Positions 16,101 to 50,879 of a stretch of 64,000 nt of DNA are shown piece by piece. The stretch's first letter is position 1. Each line of letters opens with the position of its first letter. A model generated the notes under the pieces. That model was not told the DNA's origin and searched no databases. It worked only from the letters and a program-made list of their open reading frames with translations. The stretch covers positions 12,757,869 to 12,821,868 of the forward strand of contig NC_088711.1 in the NCBI RefSeq assembly GCF_963576615.1. Reading direction: 5' to 3'. The stretch comes from Watersipora subatra (Eukaryota > Bryozoa > Gymnolaemata > Cheilostomatida > Watersiporidae). The position numbers and the translations under genes were made by a program.

Positions 16101-19100
16101 TTTCACTTTTTACCTTAACTTTTTAATTTTATGGTATTGATAAAAAAGTAAAAATAATATAAAAAAACATATGTTAAAGGTTGACTAGCAACAAAATTCA
16201 CATTACAGTTATTTGGTATCAAAAGATTCACCATGTCTTACTCTGTTGTGTTGTAGGTGCCAAATATGTGGAAATGTGATTTCAAGCTCTTAAAAGCTCA
16301 AAAACGAAAAGCCGCCGTAGATTGGAATCCGTTTATTTCTCTGGCGTAGCCATGACAGTTTGGTTATTGTTTTGTCACGTGATGTTCTAACGTGAATTGA
16401 AAGGCCAATAAAAAGCTCAATATAAACTTATCGTAGCACTAGTTTATATATATATTATAAATATAGATGCTCGCTACTTTACAGTTTGGTTTCGGCTTGA
16501 ACTAATTGTCAAGTCGTAATCTGATCATGTGACCCAATACTTCAAAAATAATTTTTGCAGCACTTTTCGATTATCACAGGTTACCAACAGGCTCGTCATG
16601 ATTATCAGACAATGATATGTACTCCTTCGAGGTGAGATTAAAAAATTAAATGAATTTTACAGTAAGTTATAAGATATCAGTGCTAAAAGTGACAGCATTA
16701 CAATGACGATAAAATAGACGCGTAAGAACGATAGACATGGTTTTATTGAATGCGTGAAGTATATTTGTGAAAATATTTTGACGAATAAGGTGGCATGAAA
16801 GTGTCAACAGAAACCATCTACCACAACTACATCACATTTTAGTCGTTTTGGAAAGAGAATCCAAACTACGGCGGTCTCATGTGGCTGCGATTAAGTGTTT
16901 GTTTTTGAGCTTTTAAAAGCTTGTAATCACATTCCCACATATTTTGCACCTACAACACAACAAAGTAAGACATGGTGAATCTTTTGATATCGAATAACTG
17001 TAATGTGAATTTTGTTGCAAGTCAACCTTTGAGAAAAAACATTTGTTAGCAGTAAAACACTATTTATGTCTTAATATGAATGCCACAGTCATGAGAATAA
17101 CAGCCGATAAGCAGTTTCACTTTGCCTTATACAAACACCAATATCGAGGTAATTTTAACAAAATTACTATGAAACAGCCCACTACATACATGTACATACT
17201 GCATGACCAAAATATCAGATGAATCGTGTGCAATCTACTAAACACATGCTATAAACGTGCACCAACTGAGGAGCTAGGTTACATTGAACACTCTTAGGGA
17301 GGGAGAAATCAACAACAAAGCAGACCTTAGTCAAGCCAATAATTAGTAAAATCTTACAGGTATAAGCCATTGTTAACTTGCAAGCTCTGTAAACGACAGA
17401 GCCATTGTTATGGTAACCGTTAAGCATTGTGGAATAATAATTCTCGCTTGTTTTCACTCACAATATAGCAGTATAATTATCATACTATTTCTGACAAACA
17501 AAACTTAAGGTTTTAAAGATTTTAAAAAGGCATGCGCTTGGGGTGGGCTAAAAAGACCTTATGCCTTCTTAACTCACATGAGAGAGCTACTCATGACTCA
17601 CCCACTCTGGCATGCATTCTCCAGGTTTGTGCTACTCAAATAGCACACTTTCAAGCATTCCATGCAGCAATAGTATATATGAGACAGGTACACCAAAGTG
17701 ACCATAAAAATGACTAAGTTATTTTTGTGATACATTCAGAAATTGTGAAGGAACACCATTTAATCGACGAAGACAGTAATTGAACCAGAATCTCCAAGAT
17801 ATTAATTCTAGCAAACTATACATCATCAGTCATACGCTGCCCTTAAAACGTACATTATACACAAAGTTAAACATGATAGTGCGAAGAAGAAAGTCAAATG
17901 CAAATGTTTGTTTGAATCTGCATAAACGGAAAGTTGATACCAAGATGATGGAACACTTCTTAAAAAATTAATATGAAATAAGAAAAATAATTCTATGACA
18001 TATCACAAAACTGCTGAGCACACCAGGTGACAGTTTAGACTGCTAAATGGGAGTTTGATCACACGCGATGGACAAAAAACTGATGTAAACCCAAGTGACA
18101 CTATCTGACTGGATAATCAATGTGCCAAAGCACTGGACACCTAAATACCCTTATTCAAAGAACACATTCCTAACATTCTCCTCCATTTGACCAAAAGCTC
18201 TCCGCCAACAACAGTCTCACCTTTCAAGAATGAAATGCAAACAAAATGATGCAACAAGACATTTTGTAGATCCAATTACAGGTGTTATTCTATGTAGCTT
18301 AACTTAGCAAAACACAAATTTCAATTTGGCTGCGACGGCTAAATGCTTAGTCAAATACAAAGAACACACGATTTCATTTCTCCTCGCCATAGCTAAGCCT
18401 TCTCAGCCACTGTTTGTCATCGTGATACCTTCTCAGTTTCTCAATAGAAACAAAATCAAGATCAAATGAAGTTAGTAAAAAGTGAGTTCAATAGGTCTTT
18501 TGCAACAATTACTAATGCATTGGCAGAGACTGGAGCAACAAGTACACTGTTGATAGTGTTGTGGTCTACATAATTGCTCATTCAACATTGAAAAGAGCCC
18601 TTCCCGTTGGATAAATAGAGCAGCCTAGCCAGTAGTTAAAGAAGCACTGAGAAACAAGCAGCCATAAACGCCAGTAGCATAAGGATAATAGCTCAAACCA
18701 GCAAAGAGAAACTGTAATAATGCTTTTAAGATAGGCATGTATCACTATCACTTAGAATTGGACTACTGAAGCCCTTCAAGTGATGCACAGCTAAACTAAA
18801 CAGTATAACGAACTCAACTCGGGTCGTCATTCGCGCCAGTTGCAGAGCAAATACTTCAACATAGATAGGGGTTTTATCAGTGTACAAATAGTCACTAGAC
18901 TCAATACAAATGACGGATTTAGCTAGAATTGAAACTAATCAACTGTAAACAATTTTAAGAAGTCACTTAACAAGCAACCGGAACTTATAGTCAGTGTGAT
19001 GACAAAGATAACATCCATATAGCATTACATGACGAGGCGCAAGAGAATTTCTATGAACATAGTCAAGTATATGCGCTTACAACGTGAATAGTGCGTGGCA

Positions 19101-22100
19101 GCGTTTGGACTTTATCTACTAACACATATACATAAGTATCCTTATATTGTCTAGTCACTAGAGCTGAGTATTTGTTAGCAACAGATGTCATATAACAAAT
19201 ATGTCAACAATGAATCTCCATCAATTTTAAAGTCTTCAACCACTAGAACGAAATGTTCTTGGCAAAATCTTCTCACGTTATAGTCAGTAATCTTTACCCC
19301 TCAAAAGTTAATCTAATCAAGTGGTTATGGTACAAGCAAATATTTGATTTGCTGGTGGAAAAACTATGTATCAAGATACTTCAGGAGTTTAAGATGAGCA
19401 TTATTGTGTCAAACCAAACACATGGCAACTGCGTCACAAATGACAATGTTAACATGTTAACTCTTGACTGATACAACCTTTGATAAGCGTGAGCATTCCC
19501 AACTACACCCAGATTATATAGAAACCAGGTATGTTTACACTAAAAACATAAGCAGTAGCACGCACACGAAATCATTCAGTTCTGATGCCAGATATTGCAT
19601 AGGATAGATAACTGAATACTTCAAATACAACTCACATGTATTCAAAGAGCAGCAGATAATCCGTGTCACCCTGATATCTGAACAATAGAGCTCGTCAAAG
19701 AAATTGACAATTTAAGTTTCCGCCAATCTATTCAGACAGGAGTTTCAAAGAGCACATTAAAAGAAAAAGCTAGGCACACTTCTACGCTATGAATATACGG
19801 TGCAACTCAACCTAATGTGAAAGTGTTTTACGCTCAATGAGACACGTCTTCATGCTTGACTTTTCACCAATGATGGATGTATGATTAATCGCAGAGCAGC
19901 TGCAGGCAACTGCATGAGGCCTTTAACCAATGATCCAATAATTTAACATAAGACACACCCACAGCACCAAGAAGCATGGCTAAAACGAAAACTATAAGCA
20001 CTAAGGCTAGCCAAACAAGCTGACACAATGTGAAGACATGTCAATGTTTACTTCATGACTGTGGGAGGGCGGTGACAAAGAATAAATCTGAGTGGAAGCC
20101 TCATGGGTGTTATAAGAAATTAAAAGCTATTTAGATAAACAACAGCAGAAAAATTGACTGCCCTACAATAAGCAGAAACAATACATCTAATTAAAGAGCT
20201 AACCATTTTGAACTGTCTGATAGAGTGCACTGAACAAGCCAACGGAAGGAAAGACTGTAGTTTCCAAACAGAGCAAAGCTCCATGTGCGCAATGTCCATA
20301 CGAACATGTGAACATACTTATGTGAACCTACTTTATAAGAACATTGTGAGGGAAGGCAAGAACTGGCATTTAAAAAGAAATTAGATATTTTTTTATGGTA
20401 AAACTTTTTTAAAGTTACACAATTTAAAAGAAGCATTTCTAGAGCTGGTCAATGTAGGGATATGTCGTGCTAAAATGGTATTCTACGTGAAAGGACTGCA
20501 GATGTGTGACGCCAGTAGTACAGCAAATGTTATGATGGTAAAACCAAGCAATGCAAAATGTCTTATTAAAACAGTAGCAATTTCATTTCAAGTAAGCTTA
20601 TATTAGTTACTGAGCACTTTATTTTTAAACGATTGCTGAAACAACAGTACAAAGAAAACCGGCCCAGCTGACAGCGATAAGAAAAATGTGCCTGATGTAT
20701 ATTAGCTGTTTTTTTTTGCAACACTTTGTCGCTATAAGGGTTTCAGTCATGTAACAAACTACTAACACCTAACAGCATGTTCAAGGTTCTCTGAAGCTTT
20801 TGTACTACAGTATTATGAAGGTTCACTATTTTCTGCTAACATTTCAACAAACGATGTTTACATAAAACAAGCAGCTAATATGTCGATGTTTGTAGGCAAA
20901 TAAGTATAAATGCGTAATATGAGTAACAAGATATGTAAAATACCTTTTGATGTTCTTCCTTTATAGCTGCAAAACATTATTGCTTCATCTACATGTATTT
21001 CGCTACCTTGTACTGACTTTTATATTGAACAACGTCAATTTAGCTGTTTCTTGTAATATACTCAGTGTAATACATAAGCTCAAAATATTTTCTAAACTTG
21101 AACAGTTCAGGAAATATATATATCTTCCTGAACTTATAGGCCTAATATATAAGTTCAAGAACTTATTTATGTGTAGCCTTTGTTATGATGAGCCATATAT
21201 AACATTGACAAAACAAGAAATAAGGCCATCCTAGCATAAAATCCACTCATCAACTGCTGCAAATATTTGTAAAATATTTTTAATGTCATACTGCCGCTTC
21301 AAAAGGTGTACGTCAATTGAAACACTTGTACTCTTAAGAAAGAATGGCAATTTCAACGAAGGATTAAACATGGTAGTAAGCTTACAGGTTTGCCAAGTTT
21401 ACTAGTAGAAAACTTACTAATATGTCAAAACAAGTTAAACAATAGTTCACCGTAGCATAATAATAATAACAATCATCACTGCAGCAATCTAACAAGCTTG
21501 ATAACTTTTGAAACTTAATGAAGGTTTTGGACGAATGTAGCAAACAGTTTGAGAGCTAAAATACCTAGTGTTAAATATGGGAATAGGACAAAAATAAAGT
21601 TAGTGTGGCATAGACTTATCAATTAAACTATGAAACTAACGACAATTGACAATAGTCATCGTCAACTAACAATTTGTAACGAGCTGATTCAATATAACAA
21701 AAACATTAAAAACAAAAAAATTTTAATAATTTGTATGAAAACTCACTACGAGAAAAATTGAGAATGAATTATGCACCACTATCAATTCAACAATACGCAT
21801 CCTTACTAACACATATTTTTGGCAGTGATAATGAATTACTAAAGCTGATACCAATATAAACAACCACAGATATACTATTTTGTATGCCACTGAACACTGT
21901 TAAAACAAACTCACATTACATCAATGCAGCTTTACCGCTTCATTCAAGCCTAATATATAAACACACAAATGAGTATTCTATTGATTTAAAACTAAATAGA
22001 ATGAAGGTGAAAACAAAATAAATGCTGCAATGTCAAGTCAGTGAGCATTCCTTTTAGTGACATCGACACTCACTCTTAGAAGTGTTGATGTGCACTCAGG

Positions 22101-23140
22101 TTTGTTGATGCTCATTCTTATCAAATCATTTCAATAGATCTCAATAACCATTTTTTAAAACTTCACATATCAAGCTCAAAATATGGTGAACAAAAGCTAA
22201 GAGCAATTCGGCAAATCCCAGCACCAGTGGGTGTGTCCTCAATGATAGTCACTCAAAGCAGCAATGCTTGATATAAAGTAAATCATCATGTATTTGAATT
22301 GTCTGGAAGCAAATTTACACATAACTTAAACTAGCCAGAGTAATTTTGAAAGTATTTCCCCAACGTAGTTTCTCCTAGTATTTCCAGTACAAAGCAAATG
22401 TTTCTAAAACAAAGCAAATGAATTTAACAGTATCTAAATATGGTTATACACTTAGTTATATCAAAATAATGAGTAAAACGGGCTATGCACAGTGTTTTGC
22501 GAAATCGCAAAGGTTTGTAATTTACAGTTCTGTTTGGATCATAACAAAGAAACTGTCAGTGCAAGGATTCAAGCATGTGATGAAATAGAAAAATGTTCAA
22601 GTCGTATTCATGTTGACAAGACAGATCGATGCAGCCGTGAAGAGAACTTTCAGTATGTCCACTATTTTGTAGACTAATTGGTTTGCTCAAATTAATACGA
22701 TTAATCTTATCAATTATCTTAGTGGCAATACAGTTTATCTTGATCATATCTTCATTGGATTACTTAATCATTGATAGATAAAATGTATTGTAATGAATGG
22801 GTCATACAAACGTACATGTTTCAAAATATCGCTGCTTTATATGAGCTTTTCAAGTCATGCAAAAGTATAAATATCTCAACTAATAAGTAGCAATAACCAA
22901 TAATAACAACCTAATAACCAACAATCTCAGCTGTCATTTAACGAAGTTGATTTATCAAAGATAATTTACAGCGAAATTAAATATATGCCCCTGAACATGC
23001 GTAATATTTTATGCGCACCAATATGTGTAAACCTTTTAATCGTAAGTGAACAATGAATGACAAAATTTCTTTTGTATTCAAATCGCCAATAAGTTACCTA
23101 AGCGTTTATAAACTTGTTATTACGAGAAATACTGCTGCAT
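1017..23140 (-). CDS. Unknown S/R-rich protein with hydrophobic C-terminal tail, seven-exon model
   Basis: I do not recognise this gene. Proposed exons in transcription order (plus coordinates): 23124-23140, 19636-19677, 13741-13787, 7772-7865, 7342-7568, 1311-1551, 1017-1128. Each exon after the first starts after AG, each exon before the last is followed by GT, and every junction keeps one open frame, giving about 259 aa from ATG at 23140 to TAA at 1017-1019. The protein starts MQQYF, has an arginine-rich probable helix (RARRDRLARKEAR), long Ser/Arg/Asp-rich segments with many basic-S motifs that could be phosphorylated, and ends in a hydrophobic stretch of about 18 residues (IAVTSAFIGCFLSILSLI) plus a short tail. 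This would suit a tail-anchored membrane protein; that is inference. The middle four exons are the best supported. A minus-strand AATAAA lies at 821-826, about 190 nt past the stop. It is divergent to PFK. Confidence 0.5.
1311..1551 (-). CDS. Exon 6 of the unknown minus-strand gene
   Basis: 241 nt, acceptor ACATTTTAG, donor GACAG|GTAATC. It encodes a basic stretch (STRTRRARKDLSMED) followed by a polar, Ser/Thr-rich segment. The phases fit the exons on both sides. Confidence 0.72.
1833..1952. repeat. 21-bp minisatellite
   Basis: About five imperfect copies of a 21-bp unit resembling CATCAGCAGCATGAGGTACGA. The period is a multiple of three, but the array lies in an intron and I see no sign that it is translated. 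Confidence 0.8.
3045..3186. repeat. AT-rich palindromic element
   Basis: The outer arms CATAGACCTATTAACTATA and its reverse complement enclose about 100 bp made almost only of ATAGTTA/TAATAAT words, themselves partly palindromic. It resembles a small MITE or a cruciform-forming palindrome. Confidence 0.7.
6881..7240. mobile_element. MITE-like element with about 100-bp inverted arms
   Basis: The left arm starts AAGTATCGGTATTTTTCTAT and the right arm ends ATAGAAAATACCGATACTT. Inside, both arms contain the diverged match AAGATTAAAATTGA / TCAATTTTAATCTT. There is no coding capacity, so it is a non-autonomous DNA element. It ends about 100 bp from the exon at 7342. Confidence 0.65.
7342..7568 (-). 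CDS. Exon 5 of the unknown minus-strand gene
   Basis: 227 nt encoding 75 full codons, starting SPVPAPADVPDSPETR and rich in Ser, Arg, Asp and Pro. Acceptor TTTTAAG, donor TTTCAG|GTATGAG. The phases (one base in, one base out) match the flanking exons. It is probably disordered; no known domain seen. Confidence 0.78.
7772..7865 (-). CDS. Exon 4 of the unknown minus-strand gene (basic helix)
   Basis: 94 nt, acceptor TTTGCAG and strong donor GAA|GTAAGTT. It encodes an acidic/serine start (EDEDSSFSSM) followed by an Arg/Lys/Glu-rich probable helix. Codon choice is GC-richer than the surrounding intron, which supports coding. Confidence 0.75.
7866..13740. other. Intron of the minus-strand gene
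   Basis: 5.9 kb with only short open frames. It contains degenerate tandem copies of an AAAATGGTCGCTGTACCCAA-like motif near 12.09-12.19 kb and the TIR element at 12.3-13.2 kb. Confidence 0.5.
12325..13158. mobile_element. Non-autonomous TIR element, about 0.83 kb
   Basis: The 85-bp left end (from TTGGGCCAATGATATACA through GGCGGGGTTTAATGATCGAG) matches the inverted right end (CTCGATCATCAAACCCCGCC through TATATTATTGGTTGGGCC). The interior lacks open frames. The superfamily is unclear because no target duplication could be read. Confidence 0.6.
13741..13787 (-). CDS. Exon 3 of the unknown minus-strand gene
   Basis: 47 nt between a pyrimidine-rich acceptor (CTCTCTTACAG) and the donor TTAG|GTAAGG. 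The frame GREANNNKSMVRRGL is the only one that joins both the next exon (one leftover base plus two) and the proposed exon at 19636-19677 (two leftover bases plus one). Confidence 0.65.
13788..19635. other. Intron of the minus-strand gene
   Basis: 5.8 kb. It holds a short (TA)n run near 13.81-13.83 kb and the long-TIR element at 16.2-17.0 kb. No other exon could be supported. Confidence 0.45.
16176..17030. mobile_element. Non-autonomous element with about 150-bp TIRs
   Basis: The left arm (AAAGGTTGACTAGCAACAAA and onwards to about 16330) is repeated in inverted form at about 16870-17030 (ending TTTGTTGCAAGTCAACCTTT). The arms share long near-identical blocks, for instance AAAAGATTCACCATGTCTTA. 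The 0.54-kb centre has no transposase. A second copy of its right half lies at 31.15-31.51 kb. Confidence 0.75.
19636..19677 (-). CDS. Candidate exon 2 of the unknown minus-strand gene
   Basis: 42 nt with acceptor TATTGTTCAG and donor ACAT|GTGAGTTG. One frame is open in phase with both neighbours (YQGDTDYLLLFEY). It is short, so this rests on the matching phases and the good splice sites. Confidence 0.4.
19678..23123. other. Proposed first intron of the minus-strand gene
   Basis: 3.4 kb of AT-rich sequence without a supported gene. A 61-codon Cys/His-containing open frame at 22492-22677 (+) is noted under rejected items. Confidence 0.35.
23124..23140 (-). CDS. Candidate first coding exon of the unknown minus-strand gene
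   Basis: ATG followed by five full codons (MQQYF) and two bases before the donor CTC|GTAATA. It splices in frame to the candidate exon at 19636-19677. The donor is weak and the segment tiny. Confidence 0.3.
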
Positions 23141-23630
23141 GGCGCACGTACCGCAAACACGCAATACGATACTTTTGCTATTTAGCAAAGCCGAATGTCT
23201 TCGTTTTTGCTCGTATCTGGTGTAAATGACTATGTGAGATTTATCACGTACTTTGCTACCGGCTATAGATTAGTAACCCAGTTCTAATAGGGTGAAGTTA
23301 TTACACACTACGCAAGTAATAACATGAGTTGTTTTTGCTCTAAGTTATTAATTTTTTGGTTTTGTCACTTCGTTTCCCTGACATTGTCTCAACATGTTTT
23401 TGTTTTGCAACTTAATTTTTTCTAACACTAACCTGTTTGTTTATTTGTATGTAATATTTATTGAGATTAACACGAGAAAATAGAATTTTAACATGTTTGG
23501 TTATTTTTTGTTTTATATAATCTCATCAAAATAAACTCCCATGGACTGATTTATAGTTTTTATGTTCAAAAGATGTACGTAATCTTATTATTTTCTTTGC
23601 TTTCCACATTAGTAGGTGAAGATTTCAAGC
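23141..23630. promoter_or_regulatory. Divergent intergenic region, possible shared promoter
   Basis: About 490 bp between the proposed minus-strand start codon and the PFK start codon. There is no clear TATA element that I can assign. A pyrimidine-rich tract ending in AG just before 23616 looks like a splice acceptor, so PFK probably has an upstream untranslated exon. Confidence 0.3.
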
Positions 23631-46630
<23,000 letters not shown>

Positions 46631-47110
46631 GTTTCCTATCTGTTATCCAAATCATTAGGTTTTAATTATTGTTCACGCTGTGTGTTGTTGAATCCTTCAG
46701 GGAAGCTTAGCTAGGATATTTAATGAAATCGTCATATTTTACTTACCTGCAATATAACCAACATGTGCATTTAGTAATTTTTAATGAATTCTATAAAAAA
46801 ATTCAGTCTGTGTTCAACTATCATCAGATTAATTCAAGTTATATACAAGGAGATGCTGGTGAGTCTAACGTGTTGGTAGACGTATGGTATGCGTGATTTA
46901 TTCGCTAGAAAAAATTCAATACAGTTCATTGTGCCTCTAGATTGTTAGTTTATTTTTAGAACTGTCTTTTCTGTGTGTCTTTCTTCTAAAGCTATTTTTT
47001 GTGTCTTTTCTTTCCAAACTTTATTTATCTATTTGAGCGATGTTTAATAGTTTTAACATGATCACATAGTAATTATGTTCTATATTTTTAATAATAAACA
47101 GTCGGTTGAA
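46631..47110 (+). other. PFK: PFK 3' untranslated region
   Basis: Non-coding sequence after the stop codon, with an AATAAA hexamer at 47093-47098. A cleavage site shortly after it would give a 3' untranslated region of about 0.48 kb. Confidence 0.5.
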
Positions 47111-47399
47111 GCTGATCACCCACATTTTTAGTTTCTGTATGCCAGCTGTTGGTCAAGGAAATATACAGTATACATTTTATTAGTCTTATTATGCTGAATT
47201 TGAGTGTGAATCAGGTAATGTGGGTAATAGATTGTCAGGTGGGTAGCAACAATAGTACTAAGTCTTAGTTTCATTAGTAGCGTAGTAGGAGAGTCCTGGC
47301 TTAGTATTGGAGCAGATTTATATAATAACAATGCAAGATGAGGATCATATTCATTTTTGAGCATCTTTATTGTTTGCACCGCTCACTCCGCAATTCTAT

Positions 47400-48900
47400 T
47401 TCCTCTGTGGATGTAGGGGCGGCTGGTTAGGTGGAAAGCCATACTCTGAGAAACTGCTTAAATTCCTGAAATGCATGTTGGGGCCTATTGTCCGGAATTA
47501 TGTAATCTGGACTTTCATGAAACTCTGCTTTGTAAGTGTGTAATGGTAATCCTAGATGATGCATTATTCCCCAACAATCCAATTTCAGGAAATCAGGAGT
47601 AATAATCTATGTTCAGTAAGTAAACCTGGCCTCAGATGCGATTTATCTGAGCCAAGAATTTTTCAGGGCCTTTCCAGGATTGCTGCGGGTGTTTGGGTGT
47701 GAGCTGCCTTGTTGGATTCTCTCTTGCAAGTTTCACACTAAATAATCATCTCAATAGCTTTTTCATAGCATGTCACCAAACACTATTTCATACTCCTGTA
47801 TGACACTCGGATTCTAGATGGCCACGATTTATGTCCTTTATATTCCTTATTCTTTGATTGAGAGGAATAACTAGCCAGCTCTCCGACATAAGAAAACCAT
47901 AGTTTACTGACAGAATTTTTTCTCTCATAGTATAGTTAGAACAGGTTGTCTGTTGCTGATAAATAAGCAAATGATCCCTCATTAATAAAACTACACTTTT
48001 TTTGGTATTTCATCATGTTGCTGTTCGACCTTAGATCTTATAATCTACCGCCTAGTCCTTGTATTTGTGCCCTTGATCAGAATAGCGTTGTACCTGGGCA
48101 ACTCCAGTCTCGTCATTAATATTGGGTAGACTGACGTTGTAACCTGCATCTGCTGAGATATTTGGTATATACATGTATATCATAGTATATACTATATAGT
48201 CATAGTATATCTAGACTTATATAGTTAGACAGGTGAACCGTTGAAGTCTTGGTGGGAGTATATTTATACAGATTATCAAAAAGCATTGCTAATGGTTTGT
48301 AGTCTGTTTCAATTACAATACCTTTCTTCCGCAACGAATATTTTGAGAACTTCTCCTAGCTCCTGCATACCCCTAAAGCTTCTTTCTCTATTGCTGCATA
48401 CCTATGTTCAGTCTCATTGAGTGACCTGTCAGCCACAGCTACATATTTTCTGAATATGGCTGGATTTAGCTTAGCCTAGCGTCTACCTCTGTGTTACTTG
48501 CATCAGTTGTAATAATAGTCATCTTATTAGGGTCATAGACAACCAAAAACCTGGATTGGTGAAAAAAGTTATAACAGCTGTGAAAGCATTTTCCTGACTA
48601 CTATCCCAAGTCCATCGCACCACCTTCTTCAACAAATTTCTCTGTGATTTTGAGGTTTCTGCTAGCTGACTTGAGAATTTTGCAAATTGTTCACTAATAC
48701 CAGGACTATGTACAGCTAAAACTTACACAGAGTTTAAAAATCAATTATTCCTTTTACTTTGTATTTGGCATTTATTCCATCGTCCTCAATTATATAACTC
48801 AAAAACATCTCTTTAGCAACTCAAAATTTATATTTGTCTTTCTTGAATGTCACTTCAGTGCTCCGTAGTCTATCTTGAGCCTGTTAAGGAGTTGAAAGGT
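47400..48900 (-). mobile_element. Decayed Ty3/Gypsy fragment A (RT end to integrase)
   Basis: Read on the minus strand from right to left there are pieces of reverse transcriptase (SYIIEDDGI near 48.8 kb) and its C-terminal extension. RNase H follows (TTDASN, then VADRSLNETEHRYAAIEKEA and IETDYKP, near 48.3-48.6 kb). Next is the integrase zinc-binding region (RGHLESE, CETC), then an integrase-core relic PDNRPQHAFQEFKQFL near 47.45 kb, where SDNGPQF is usual. Stops and shifts are frequent and no LTR was found, so it is a dead fragment. Order and wording match the K02A2.6-type Gypsy polyproteins common in invertebrates. Confidence 0.7.
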
Positions 48901-50182
48901 ATTCAGCCAGTTATGTTGTTCTTGATAGGGACATATTATTGCTAGGTTAAATTGTCGTGTTTAAGATGGTGTCAATCTGCAAAACCTGACAAGTAAGTCT
49001 AACAGGGAGGACGATGTTGACAAAGGCTGTAGAAGTTGAGATTTACAGACCGATGGAACCTAAGGAAATAGGGTGACGAGTAGAGGAAGTGAAGTAATAA
49101 AAAGGTATAGCAATAACCAGCATAGCGACAGTGGTGAAGAGAACAGTAGTCGAAACATAACACTACTCACATATAACACACTAGATTGCTACTGGACTGC
49201 CTTGCCTCTAGAGTTCTGGCAGTTTCTTTTGCTAATACAATGTTTGTTTTTTATGTTTTGATGTTTTCATTATAACAAAATTAACTCGCACACAACAGCC
49301 GAAAGCTCCAGTGAAAAGGAAAGGTCTGTGGGGCATGATAAGAAAAGTTAGGTGCAGAGAGTCAGCAGTCACTGACAGAAGGACAACAAAGTGTAGTAGG
49401 CTGCTAGGACAATAGTAGACTGCTAAGACCACTAGCAGAATTTGTGGTCAAGTGTTGTGCTACTAGTTGCACAACACACGACCACAACCACTGTTATTAT
49501 GCTGCTAGTTGTGCTTCTTGCAAGAACCAAGGAAAAGTGTAGAATAAGGTGTTAGATGAGGAAGCACAATCTAAGCCACATGAGAAGGTCGAATCCATTT
49601 GTATCTCGAATGAAAGATGCTAAAAATGTACCCAGACCGATATCCGTTATGGGAAAGTATGCTCTTTTTTAGTTGAGGTGTTCAGCGATGGAATGTTGAA
49701 CAGAAACGTCTATGAGAAGAAGATAGCTGACAATGAGAGAGAGGGAAAAGAGGTGCAGTAGAAGGTTGAGGAGAAAATGACTAAGCTAAAAGCCAAGCTT
49801 GAAGAACCAGCCACCGCGTTGAATAATGCCAAGGCATTCAGGGTGACTATACAGCAGTTGGTCAAGGTTTAGAGAAGGATTGCTGGGAGTAGAACTGCAC
49901 TGTATCAAAAGCAGACTGTGATAAGTAGGTCTGGGTTTATACCGACACCCAAGTTTGTGTCGCAACCTCTTGTGCAGTCGAACACAACCCAGGAGTAGCA
50001 TTCCCATGAGATGCCTGCTTCCATTGGTAACAGCAAGGTTAAGACGGAGGAACTGATAGCTGAAGTAAAAGAATTATTATGGACTCAACCAACAGACTCC
50101 GGACTAGTCAGTAGTGATGGCATAAGTTGGTAGTGATAGTGGTCGTGGTGCCAGTGTTGATAGTAATGAATAATGACTGAAA
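48901..50182 (+). pseudogene. Plus-sense Cys-rich and coiled-coil remnant, unidentified
   Basis: Between Gypsy fragments A and B. One plus-strand frame gives a Cys/His-rich stretch (CCATSCTTHDHNHCYYAASC near 49.46-49.51 kb). Downstream come charged helical segments (NVYEKKIADNEREGKE, VEEKMTKLKAKLEE near 49.70-49.80 kb) and EELIAEVKELLWTQPT near 50.05 kb, interrupted by stops. It looks like the gag-like or ORF1-like part of another retroelement, cut by the insertion of element B. Function not identified. Confidence 0.35.
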
Positions 50183-50455
50183 TGTGTCGCACGGGTACGA
50201 CCTGACCAATTATTTATCCATTGTTGCGTTGTAGTAGTATTAGCTATCAATCTTGTTGGCCTCTAATTGTTTCAAGGTCCATGTCGCTTATCGTTTGTCA
50301 GTTGCTTTTCCTCTTTGTCTCATCCTCTAAACATGTGTGCACTCAATAGCTTGTGTCTCAGATGGTGTCACAATCACACGCGCATACAAGCTCACTCTCG
50401 CAAGACCCCTGCTTTGTATTAATATACCCCAAAACCCATGGGTCAATTCTGCACA
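50183..50455 (-). repeat. 3' LTR of Gypsy element B
   Basis: Aligns with 54250-54539 over its length, for instance TTTGTCAGTTGCTTTTCCTC against TTTGTCAGTCGCTTCTCCTC, and GCTTTGTATTAATA in both. It has TGTG...CACA termini. Confidence 0.8.
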
Positions 50456-50879
50456 CCCACCTTTTCTCAAAATTGTTTGTGTTGAACTTTCTTTTCACTC
50501 TGTCCTTCTTTCTCTCTCCTAGTAATATTCATAGTCACAGCAGAGATAACACGGTGTGCAGGTCCCAATTGACTCCTATGCTTTCATCACATGGGTGCCC
50601 GATGTCTCTTCCTCACTGCTGTTCTCCGATTCCTTTGCCTCCTCTTTGGTCTCTATCTCTATCACTTTCCCTTGATTTTTTATGTCCACTTTTGGTGATT
50701 CGCACTTTTGGAAATCTGCTTAAGTGCTTTCAGTTCTTTCTCACCAGCTAGTTTTGTATTCATACTTGGTACGCGTCAAGGAGGTTACAAACAACTTCCA
50801 CCGCACTGCATCTGCAGCTTGTGGGCCAGGTAGCTCTTAGGCTCTCCTACACCAATCTGCATGATGTTTTTGCATTTTT

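Noticed and set aside
17371..17399. Possible 29-nt minus-strand micro-exon (ACKLTMAYT)
   Set aside because: Exons at 19636-19677 and 13741-13787 already join in frame without it, and including it would break the frame.
22492..22677. 61-codon plus-strand frame with several Cys/His (FCLDHNKE, QACDE, HVDKTD), loosely like a B-box finger
   Set aside because: Spacing of Cys and His does not match a B-box, there is no splice context, and it lies inside a proposed intron. At most a degenerate relic.
50353..50751. 132-codon plus-strand frame across the left LTR of element B
   Set aside because: Antisense to the LTR and degenerate pol end; composition (Ser/Leu/Pro) reflects the reverse complement of purine-rich sequence.
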